From Haloplanus litoreus (GTDB lineage Archaea; Halobacteriota; Halobacteria; Halobacteriales; Haloferacaceae): a DNA stretch of 64,000 bases. The stretch lies in assembly GCF_042677945.1 (NCBI RefSeq), contig NZ_JBHUDN010000014.1; one strand, given 5' to 3'. The first letter of the stretch is position 1; every line of letters starts with the position of its first letter. The notes below the pieces were generated by a model. The model ran no database searches. It saw only the letters and a list, made by a program, of their open reading frames with translations, and had not been told where the DNA came from. A program made the translations under genes and the position numbers. Shown here in pieces: positions 35,008 to 42,284 of the stretch.

Positions 35008-35045
35008 GACTCGACGATAGGGGCCACCGGTGCAAGAATCGTCCG

Positions 35046-35654
35046 CTAGCGACCGGGCAGGTTCGCCGTCGGTTCGCCGTCCTCGTGTGTCTCGATCACG
35101 CCGTCGAACAACTGCTTGAGCGTGTTCATCGTCTTGTCGTCGTGAGCCGAGGAGTCGATAGCGTAGAGCCCGAGGCCGTCGACGCTCTGTACTCGCCCCG
35201 TGAAGACGTGGAGGAACCGAAACACGGTCTGGAGGTCGGAGTACATCAGGAGCGTCGACAGCGAGTCCAGAAACACTCGGTTGTGCTTGACGCTCCGTCG
35301 CTCGTAGAACTCCTCCAGGAGTTCGGAGAACTTGATCCCGACACCGGTCATATCGACCGGCGAGGACGTGTATCGGACCTGCGTGTCGTCACGTACCTCG
35401 CCGCCCTGCTGTCGGGTTACACAGTCGACGATGGCGACCGGTCGATCGGTGTAGTCGACGCGGTCACCTAGGTCCTCGAACACCCGCTTGGCGCCGTCCG
35501 TGTTACTGACGACGATTGCGCCGTCGCCGTTCCGGATACCGGTCGAGAGGACGTCGAAGGCGAGTTGCTTCTTGCCAGTGAGTGCGGGGCCGGAGAGAAG
35601 CAGGTTGCTTCCCCCCTCGACCTCGACGTCGAGCGGCGGGCCAAGGTCATACAT
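35046..35654 (-). CDS. RecA/KaiC-fold ATPase-like protein (DUF7504-type)
   Basis: 202 residues with a P-loop-like GPALTGKKQL at 22-31, a Walker B-like HNRVFLDSLSTLLMYSD in the middle and YAIDSSAHDDKTMNTLKQLFDGVIE at the end, as in the small KaiC/RecA-like proteins of haloarchaea (DUF7504). These often accompany signalling proteins. Lysine of the loop is present, so nucleotide binding is plausible. It reads away from the tRNA-Arg(TCG). Confidence 0.8.
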   Translation of the reverse strand: MYDLGPPLDVEVEGGSNLLLSGPALTGKKQLAFDVLSTGIRNGDGAIVVSNTDGAKRVFEDLGDRVDYTDRPVAIVDCVTRQQGGEVRDDTQVRYTSSPVDMTGVGIKFSELLEEFYERRSVKHNRVFLDSLSTLLMYSDLQTVFRFLHVFTGRVQSVDGLGLYAIDSSAHDDKTMNTLKQLFDGVIETHEDGEPTANLPGR

Positions 35655-35911
35655 CTCGAACCCTCGCAGGGGGTGCTAGACGGAGACATCTCCAACCCTG
35701 CGGACAACACAACTCACCGGAAATCATGAGGTAGTATGGAAATATAGTGAGCCGGTAATATTCTTTTTGATTGCATAGAATCGAGGGATGAGACGCCGAC
35801 GCGGAGAAATGACGCGACGGACGAGCTCTCACCGCCCTAGCAGTTGTCGAGGTGATAGATCGAGGTGCGAACCGCGTCATTTAACATCGGCCGTCGAGTT
35901 TCCACAACTAC
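35655..35911. other. AT-richer intergenic region before tRNA-Arg(TCG)
   Basis: Some 257 bases without a gene. The stretch 35740-35780 is AT-rich and may hold the promoter of the RecA-like gene. The stretch CATTTAACA at 35878-35886 is correctly placed as the TATA box of the tRNA. Confidence 0.55.
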
Positions 35912-35986
35912 GGGCGCTTAGCTCAGCCTGGACAGAGTGTCTGGCTTCGGACCAGATTGCCGCGGGTTCAAATCCTGCAGCGCCCA
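35912..35986 (+). tRNA. tRNA-Arg (anticodon TCG)
   Basis: Acceptor stem GGGCGCT with AGCGCCC and discriminator A; anticodon stem TCTGG/CCAGA around the loop CTTCGGA, giving anticodon TCG, which reads CGA (Arg). T stem GCGGG/CCTGC around TTCAAAT. No intron visible. This gene marks the left edge of the atypical region, so it is a candidate integration site, although I found no second copy of its 3' end in the window. Confidence 0.95.
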
Positions 35987-36065
35987 TCCTTCTTCACTAC
36001 ACTTCAGATTCACACGACAGCAGGGGGCACTATATAAAACACCCCCGCAAACATGGTCTGGATTC

Positions 36066-36111
36066 CAACCCGTCGCGGGTTGAGGGGCTCTGCTGTCTGC
36101 CATTCGGCAGA
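36066..36111 (+). ncRNA. Two adjacent hairpins, possible small RNA or terminator structure
   Basis: CAACCCG-TCG-CGGGTTG (36066-36082) and TCTGCC-ATTC-GGCAGA (36096-36111) form two perfect stems 13 bases apart, 80 bases beyond the tRNA. No coding frame explains them. It might be a small RNA or simply a structured trailer; confidence is low. Confidence 0.25.
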
Positions 36112-36441
36112 ATATCAAATCGAGGGTGGCTTAACTCCATGCGTTATTTTTATCCCCTCGAATAGCGCACGGAAGTAACCGAACCTCACTTCTTGTTGAA
36201 GATCTTGGACAAAAGGTTCTTAGATTACCAGAGGTATCTCGGACACGACAACCTCTGACTCAACAAGCTTGGTACCCTACATACCTCAAATTCTTCGAAC
36301 ACGTTCTTTCGGCAACCCACCGGTGGGGAAGGGAGTCGGCCTTCTGAGCGTACCCTTAGCTGATACTCCGTTCGGCACGGCATTGCTATGATTTGAGCCA
36401 ACGAAGAGGGTATTCACCACGCGAGAAAGCAGCTCCGTCAT

Positions 36442-36519
36442 CGCAGTACCGAAACGACGCTCGACTACGCTCACTCGGATTCTGCCACTTGTTCTGACAC
36501 CGTGAACGCGAAGTGGTGA
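36442..36519. repeat. 78-base repeat, copy A
   Basis: Aligns without gaps to 36972-37049, with about 15 differences in 78, most of them transitions. It lies on the downstream side of the 116-aa gene. Confidence 0.85.
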
Positions 36520-36568
36520 GTGAAACCCAGAACAAACGATTCCACGATTACCAGTATATCGAGTCGGT

Positions 36569-36919
36569 TCAGTCGAGAAACGGCGGTGACGGACCTCGTT
36601 TTTGAACCGTTCCTTCCCACTCAGGCTCGTCACGCTGAGCCATTGCAATCAGATGCTCCATCTGACTCTCGTCAAGTGGGGTGACGTACTGTTGCTCTTC
36701 ATCAAAGTGTTCTGAGCGCCGGTAGTGTATCGAGCGAAGAATTGTTGCGAGATACACCTCGACGGCCTCCAATGCATCCAGTTCTCCTTCGAGTTCCTCT
36801 TGATCCGTCATCAAGCGTAACTCTCGGACCATCTTGAGATCTCTACTGGCGTTTTCAATCAGCTTAATCAGGGTTTCTTTTGCGGCATATTCGGGGTTTG
36901 AACTCTCGTTCGTCATCAT
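36569..36919 (-). CDS. Hypothetical helical protein, 116 aa
   Basis: Acidic, mostly helical protein without recognisable family: KETLIKLIENASRDLKMVREL and EGELDALEAVEVYLATIL suggest two long helices. A good TATA-like box (36941-36948) lies about 22-31 bases before the ATGs at 36919/36916, which supports expression. The gene lies between two copies of a 78-base repeat. Codon usage is less GC-biased than in the genes left of the tRNA, consistent with imported DNA. Confidence 0.65.
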   Translation of the reverse strand: MMTNESSNPEYAAKETLIKLIENASRDLKMVRELRLMTDQEELEGELDALEAVEVYLATILRSIHYRRSEHFDEEQQYVTPLDESQMEHLIAMAQRDEPEWEGTVQKRGPSPPFLD

Positions 36920-36940
36920 TTACGAGGAAGCTGCATCCGA

Positions 36941-36948
36941 ATATATAC
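36941..36948 (-). promoter_or_regulatory. TATA box of the 116-aa gene
   Basis: Minus-strand GTATATAT about 25-31 bases before the start. Confidence 0.6.
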
Positions 36949-36971
36949 TTCCCGTCTGAAACGTGAACATT

Positions 36972-37049
36972 CGCAATATCGAAACGACACTCGGCTACGC
37001 TCACTCTGACCCTGCCGCTCGCCATGACACCGTGGACGCCGAGTGGTGA
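36972..37049. repeat. 78-base repeat, copy B
   Basis: Partner of 36442-36519, same orientation, 530 bases away, about four in five bases identical. It lies just upstream of the promoter of the 116-aa gene. Confidence 0.85.
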
Positions 37050-37292
37050 AACCAGCAGGTTTCCCAATCTCTTCTAGCACCTAATCGGAACCAGACAATC
37101 GGAACTTGTCTGAATATCAGAATATTATAATATTCTCTCTACTGTATTGTGGGGCCACAAAAGTGGCACCTATGGACACTAGACCACCGTGTATAGACCG
37201 ATTAGTACATATTCCGACACACCATCGAAGTAGACGAAGATGGAACGAATCCTCGCGGCACGTCCGAGGATACCGCTTCCGGAGAACAAACG
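37050..37292. other. AT-rich spacer with palindromes
   Basis: About 240 bases without a gene. The notable content is the pair of inverted repeats at 37092-37136. Confidence 0.5.
37092..37136. promoter_or_regulatory. Inverted repeats: possible operator
   Basis: CAGACAA (37092-37098) pairs with TTGTCTG (37106-37112), and AGAATATTATAATATTCT at 37119-37136 is an uninterrupted 18-base palindrome. Both are unlike the surrounding sequence and lie upstream of the 217-aa gene. Confidence 0.4.
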
Positions 37293-37946
37293 ATGAGCAC
37301 TGCAGAAGAATTTGAAGGGTACGCACAGGAAATTGCTGGAGACGATGGCTCTTGGGAATGGGAGGTGAACTTCCAGATCGAAACAATACCGTCAATCGAC
37401 GATTCTGGCTTTTTGTCCGGTGAAGACAAGCAGTACAGGAAGGCCGAGATCAGGTGGACTCGGAAGGATATCTCTGTAGCGGCCTCCATCAGCGGATGGG
37501 AGGTAACGTCACCTGACGACTGGTTCACAATCGCCTCCATTACACAGGGAGATGACCGAGTGAGTGCGGAGTTCTCCTCGAAAGCTTCCACCATCTCTGG
37601 GCTCAAGGCTGCACTCAACGACTCCGGGTCACTACTGGGTCCGTTCAGCTCAAGCTTGCTCGGCGAGATTGACCGACGAACTCAGGGACAGTTCAAGACA
37701 GAACGGGGACCGACACCGTGGCGAACAGTTTGCGGGGTGTCTGTGCGAAACGGGCCTATTGAGGCCAGTCTCGGATACTTCCGGGGAAGTTGGAATCTAA
37801 CGGTAACAGAGTCCGAACCGTTGGGAGAGAGAGGATCTATCGTCGATTACGAGACACTCAATCGAGCCAGCCTCTCGTTCGGCGACGAGGGAGCGATGCT
37901 TGACGCAATCGAACAATGGGCCGCCGCTCCGAGAGTATTCTTCTGA
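37293..37946 (+). CDS. Hypothetical protein, 217 aa
   Basis: I do not recognise a family. The sequence is acidic and soluble, with beta-like stretches (WEWEVNFQIETIPS, AEIRWTRKDISVAASISGWEV, IEASLGYFRGSWNLTVTES) and no membrane segment. Its start ATG at 37293 is the first in the frame. It converges with brxHII, 74 bases away, and reads opposite to the defence operon, so it may be separate cargo. Confidence 0.6.
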   Translation: MSTAEEFEGYAQEIAGDDGSWEWEVNFQIETIPSIDDSGFLSGEDKQYRKAEIRWTRKDISVAASISGWEVTSPDDWFTIASITQGDDRVSAEFSSKASTISGLKAALNDSGSLLGPFSSSLLGEIDRRTQGQFKTERGPTPWRTVCGVSVRNGPIEASLGYFRGSWNLTVTESEPLGERGSIVDYETLNRASLSFGDEGAMLDAIEQWAAAPRVFF

Positions 37947-38020
37947 GATTAGGTTCGATTGCTCTAGAGAACCGAACCTGAACAATCTGTGGAAGCTTCT
38001 GTTCAGTGGTGTTCTCCACC

Positions 38021-40936
38021 TCAAAGAGGGAGCGTAAGACAGTAATTCTCGACTTCTGGAGCCAGCGAGATTACTCGTTCGCGCTGGCGAAGTTCTTCTC
38101 GCCTTCGTTCGATGCGGGATTCAAGTTTCTCGAGACGCTCTTGCTGGCCGCGGATAGCGATATTCATGTCTGAGCCGCCCTCGGCTTTGCGCTGGTACTC
38201 CTCGATGAAGGCCTCGATTCGCTCTCGCTCCGCCCGCGCGTACTCGTTTAGATTCTCGAGTTCACGGGCCGTCTCTTCGTGCCGGCTAGCGCTCAGTTCA
38301 GCTTTAATCTCGTTGACACGTACACTCACGTACCGGTCAGCAGCTGTACGAAGCTCGTCTCTTACAGCCAAGGTCTGCTGAAGATGGGCTGCTTCCGGCT
38401 TCGCAGAGACTGTCTCTCCCTCGACAACTCGTTCTCCGAGCGCCTGTTGCGCGTCCTGTTGCTCGGCATCAACGAAGACGGGGATCGTCTCCTCTCGAAT
38501 CACCTCTCCAGTACCATCCTCGAACGCTACGCGGTAGTTGTAGGTAATCCCCGGACTGTCAACGAATGGCAGTAGCTTGAGTCCGACTTCACCTCGTTCG
38601 TCGTCGAGAACCCGCGCCATCAACCGCTGTAGAACATCCGTGTCGGGAGCGAGGTAGGTGATGCCCTCGTGCTCCATCGCGAAGTCCCGGTCGAAAGTGA
38701 ACGGACCGAACGACTCGTCACTGCTCGACGAACGAATACCCTCAGGTAATTCAGCCCGATACAAATTGGTGCCCTGCTTCTCGAACTCGCCACCGAAGAC
38801 CATCACAGCCTGCTCGAAGAATTCCCGGATGTCGCCCTCGCTCCCATAGACATCCTCGGAATCGTCCACCACCTCCTGAATCTGCCGGCGACTCTCTGCG
38901 TCGAACGTACTGGTCTCGACGAGACTCCGCTCGTACCACTCCTCAAGCGTACGTTGACGCTCTTCGATCATCTCCTCGAGTTCCTCCTTGGTCGCACTCG
39001 CTGGCTCGTCGTTCTGGATGGACTTCATGATGAGTGAGTCCACATCGATATCGTCGAGCATCCCCAGCACGTCGGCAGTGTTCCCGAGCTTCGAGCGGAT
39101 CTCGTCGACCTTCGTCTGGAGCATCTCGAAAATCTCGCTCTCGCGGGTGTCATCGAAGAGGAAGTTCCAGACCTTCACCTCCTTGTCCTGCCCGTAGCGG
39201 TGAATGCGTCCGATGCGCTGTTCGAGGCGATTCGGGTTCCACGGCAGCTCGTAGTTGGCCATGATGTGGCAACGGTGCTGGAGATCGATACCCTCGCTCG
39301 CCGCGTCGGTCGCGAACAGCAATCTCGATTGGCCGTGATTGAACTCGTCCTCAATCCGGCCCCGCTCCTCTTTGTCCACGTCTCCATGGATGACCAGAAT
39401 CTCGTCAGCCCACGGTTCGTCTTGCACGAACTCAAGGAGGTAGTCGAGTGTGTCTCGGTACTCCGTGAACAACAGGAGCTTCTCGTTTGGTTGCTCCTCA
39501 AGCAGTTGGCTGATGAACCGGCGCACCTTCTGGGCCTTCGAGTCGACCGGGAGCCCTTCGGCTAGTGCGACGAGGTCGCGAAGCGTGTCGATCTCCTCCT
39601 GCAGTTGTTCGTCGTCGCTCGCCACGGTCAGGCCAGCGATTTCGTCCTCAGCCTGCTGTTTGCCCTCTTCATCGAGATCCTCTCCGTCGAGGTAGGCCTC
39701 GGCCTCCTCGGAGAGATTGTCTGTCGCCGTTTCGGCGTCGAGCAGGTCGTTCAGTCGACGGCGGAGCGTCGAGTGGATCGCCCCGACGCTGCTCACCAGA
39801 CGCTTCTGCATCAGCGCCATCGCGAACCCAACCGCGGGCTCGTTCAGCTTCTCCGAGCGGTTGTAGACGTGTTTCACGTAGTCGGTGACGCCACGGTAGA
39901 ACTGCCGTTCGTCGTGGGTCATCTGGACGGATACCGAGCTGACTTCTCGGTCGGGGAAGATGCGTTCGCCATTATCGTCGTAGAGGCCCTCTTTCCCTCG
40001 GCGAATCATCACGCGATTGGCGGCCTCCTGTGTCAGTTCTCTACCCTCGGCGACGAGGAATGGATCGACGTACTCGACGAGCGAGCGGAAGGCCTCGCCC
40101 TTACCGTCGTGTGGTGTCGCGCTCAGGAGCAGCAGGGAGTCCGAGTTCCCTGTTATCGTCTCGACCGCTTTCGAGGTCTTGCTCGGCGATTCTCCTCGCT
40201 TGGCCGCCTTGTGCGCCTCGTCGACGACCACGACATCCCAGAACGCGTCTTCGAGCGCCGGGCGGAACTCGTCCTGTCGGACGAAAGCCATGCTCGTGAC
40301 CAACTGCTGCTGGTCCTGATTCCAGATGTTCGCCTCCTCGCCGAGCCGTCGTCGCTCACCCTCTACCCACGCCCGATCAGCGACGGTCAGGTTCACGTCG
40401 AAGAACCGGTCCATATCTCTGACCCACTTCTTCTGCAGGTGAGCTGGAACGACGAACAGAACCCGATCCGCACGGTTTCGAGCGGACAATTCCTTGAGGA
40501 TGAGCCCAGCTTCGATCGTCTTCCCGAGCCCCACGTCATCGCCAATGAGCGCTCGCTGGCGAAGCTTCTGCATCACCCAGTTCACACACGCCAGTTGGTA
40601 GGGCTCCAACCGAACGAGCGAGTTCGAGATACTCAGCAACTGGCCCTGTTCGTGGGCGAGTTTGAGCTTCGTCGCCTGTGTGTGAAGGTCGAACCACTGA
40701 GCCGAGACTGCATCGTGGTCCGGGTGGAGGGATTCGAGTTGTTGATCGCTGACCGTGTCGATCGGGTCTTGTCGGGGCTGAATTTCAACGTCGTCTAGAC
40801 AGACCGTCTTGACGCCTTCACCGTCGATATAGGCGCGGAGATACTGCAGATCGCCGACCGACCGGGTCTGTATGACTTCGGCAGATGCACCGTTCAGAAT
40901 CACCTGTTGTCCGGGAGAGAACGTAGAGTCCGTCAT
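38021..40936 (-). CDS. brxHII: SNF2-family helicase of BREX (BrxHII)
   Basis: 971-residue superfamily-2 DNA motor: Walker A DDVGLGKT at 133-140, DEAH at 239-242, motif III LLLLSATPHDG, and a helicase C-terminal domain with LLLFTEYRDTLDYLL, FATDAASEGIDLQ and QRIGRIHRYGQ. An acidic linker separates the two halves and a coiled-coil region closes the protein (REELRQRERVI near the end). DrmD of DISARM has a similar fold, but no DISARM partners are here; the pglX/pglZ/brxC context makes it BrxHII. It is the last gene of the operon in transcription order. Confidence 0.9.
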   Translation of the reverse strand: MTDSTFSPGQQVILNGASAEVIQTRSVGDLQYLRAYIDGEGVKTVCLDDVEIQPRQDPIDTVSDQQLESLHPDHDAVSAQWFDLHTQATKLKLAHEQGQLLSISNSLVRLEPYQLACVNWVMQKLRQRALIGDDVGLGKTIEAGLILKELSARNRADRVLFVVPAHLQKKWVRDMDRFFDVNLTVADRAWVEGERRRLGEEANIWNQDQQQLVTSMAFVRQDEFRPALEDAFWDVVVVDEAHKAAKRGESPSKTSKAVETITGNSDSLLLLSATPHDGKGEAFRSLVEYVDPFLVAEGRELTQEAANRVMIRRGKEGLYDDNGERIFPDREVSSVSVQMTHDERQFYRGVTDYVKHVYNRSEKLNEPAVGFAMALMQKRLVSSVGAIHSTLRRRLNDLLDAETATDNLSEEAEAYLDGEDLDEEGKQQAEDEIAGLTVASDDEQLQEEIDTLRDLVALAEGLPVDSKAQKVRRFISQLLEEQPNEKLLLFTEYRDTLDYLLEFVQDEPWADEILVIHGDVDKEERGRIEDEFNHGQSRLLFATDAASEGIDLQHRCHIMANYELPWNPNRLEQRIGRIHRYGQDKEVKVWNFLFDDTRESEIFEMLQTKVDEIRSKLGNTADVLGMLDDIDVDSLIMKSIQNDEPASATKEELEEMIEERQRTLEEWYERSLVETSTFDAESRRQIQEVVDDSEDVYGSEGDIREFFEQAVMVFGGEFEKQGTNLYRAELPEGIRSSSSDESFGPFTFDRDFAMEHEGITYLAPDTDVLQRLMARVLDDERGEVGLKLLPFVDSPGITYNYRVAFEDGTGEVIREETIPVFVDAEQQDAQQALGERVVEGETVSAKPEAAHLQQTLAVRDELRTAADRYVSVRVNEIKAELSASRHEETARELENLNEYARAERERIEAFIEEYQRKAEGGSDMNIAIRGQQERLEKLESRIERRREELRQRERVISLAPEVENYCLTLPL

Positions 40937-40994
40937 CCGCTGATGAAGTTGTCAATGGAGCACGTCATCTTGAATGTTATCGGAGGGTACTGAG

Positions 40995-42260
40995 TCATCC
41001 CTCGAAAGAGCGGAGCGTCCTCTCTATCTCTGATTCGACGAATTGGATTTCGTCGTGGTACGCGCCTACGATGGCTGAATAGTGCTGGGGGAACTCCCCG
41101 GCTAGTTCCCGGTTTTCGTACTCTTCAGTGTAGGTTTCAAGCAGTGACCCATTCGCAGCCTCGTTAATCAGCGTCCGTCCCTCGCCTTCGACGAATCGGG
41201 AGAGCACCGTCTTTACCGCCTCGTCCGGGAGGTCGTAAGCCAGTTCGTTCGGAAGAAGTCGTTCGAACAATCCTCCCGAAAGGAAGGGCATCTCCTGCAG
41301 CGACCCTTGGAGCTCGTCATCACGTTGCTTAGGATGGGCAGATAGCGAATCGTAGAACAACGGCTGCAGGAACGTTGAGTAGAAGCTCCCTCGGAATCGG
41401 TTGAGGCCTCGATTGTGCTCTTCCCACTCCTTACGCAGCGAAATACTTTCGATGACACCACGGTCGTCGAGCAGTTTGAGGAACGCCATCCGATCGAGGA
41501 AGAGAGCTCCGAACGCCAACTCCTCGCTCCGCGTGGCATCATCGGGTGCTTCCAACATCGACATGATGTCGGACTCGATGGTCTGGTACTCCCCATCTGC
41601 AGCGAGAACCTCTACATACAGATCATAGAATTCGTCGAGTCCACCGATTGCGCGTCTGACACAGTAGTGATTGAACACCTGATAGAAGCGCCCCAACACG
41701 CCTTCAACCGTGCTCTCCGACTGGAGTTCCTCGGTGTAACTGACCAACCCGCGTTCCCGTGCAAGTCGCCGCACTACGGGTTTGATGTTCTGCTCTGCGA
41801 CCACATCTACAGTAGTGGCGCGACCTCTCTCATCGGCCTCGACCTCGTAGACTGCCCACCGGAACCCATCAGTCCCGATGCCGTACTCGTACCGCTGAGA
41901 ATCGAGATATGTTCGAAGATCATTTTTCGCCTCGCCGAACTGGTTTATCGACTTGTTCTCTCCGATGACCCGGTCGGCGAGATTCTCCACCCGAAAGTCA
42001 GGGCATTCGTTCTCGTCCCCGGAGGGATAGTAGGGACGTGGAGTACAGTCGAAGCCGAGTATCTCCAGTATCGGCCAGATGAGGGCATCTTCGACACACC
42101 GCTCCCGCCGTTGGCTCAAGTTCTTGCTGTCGAGTGGTTCGCTTCCCTCGATGACCTCGTCGAACCGAGGTTCCTCCATCCGGACCTCCAAGGTGTCGAG
42201 GAAGCCGTCGATATGGTCCCGGATTTCTGCCGTTGCCGCATCTATCTCCTGCGATGACAT
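40995..42260 (-). CDS. Type-IIG-like nuclease and connector half without methylase
   Basis: 421 residues. Residues 50-140 form a PD-(D/E)XK nuclease-like unit: CPDF with Asp88 and GENKS with Glu101 and Lys103, then TDGFRWAVYEVEADE, as in the N-terminus of Eco57I-like and type I-like enzymes. Residues 200-370 match the helical connector that in type IIG enzymes joins nuclease to methylase (LFLDRMAFLKLLDDRGVI, PFLSGGLFERLLPNE). The protein then stops with no SAM-binding or NPPY motif. It lies 24 bases after pglZ and 58 before brxHII, so it belongs to the BREX operon. Function is inferred only. Confidence 0.75.
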   Translation of the reverse strand: MSSQEIDAATAEIRDHIDGFLDTLEVRMEEPRFDEVIEGSEPLDSKNLSQRRERCVEDALIWPILEILGFDCTPRPYYPSGDENECPDFRVENLADRVIGENKSINQFGEAKNDLRTYLDSQRYEYGIGTDGFRWAVYEVEADERGRATTVDVVAEQNIKPVVRRLARERGLVSYTEELQSESTVEGVLGRFYQVFNHYCVRRAIGGLDEFYDLYVEVLAADGEYQTIESDIMSMLEAPDDATRSEELAFGALFLDRMAFLKLLDDRGVIESISLRKEWEEHNRGLNRFRGSFYSTFLQPLFYDSLSAHPKQRDDELQGSLQEMPFLSGGLFERLLPNELAYDLPDEAVKTVLSRFVEGEGRTLINEAANGSLLETYTEEYENRELAGEFPQHYSAIVGAYHDEIQFVESEIERTLRSFEG

Positions 42261-42284
42261 TCTATGAGATCTCTATTTCCGTGT

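Larger units (their letters stand above)
35987..36568. other. Low-density region after the tRNA
   Basis: About 580 bases with no convincing gene. It holds two small hairpins (36066-36111) and one copy of a 78-base sequence duplicated farther right (36442-36519). Short frames across it look like non-coding shadows. Confidence 0.55.

Noticed and set aside
35918..36118. 66-codon minus-strand frame across the tRNA-Arg(TCG)
   Set aside because: Antisense to a tRNA, a common false gene call.
36286..36648. 120-codon minus-strand frame over repeat copy A
   Set aside because: Basic, non-haloarchaeal composition, and overlaps the supported 116-aa gene; similar peptide from copy B arises only because the DNA is duplicated.
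38021..40936. DISARM reading of the SNF2 helicase (DrmD)
   Set aside because: No DrmA, DrmB or DrmC-like gene is present, whereas the BREX core genes are.
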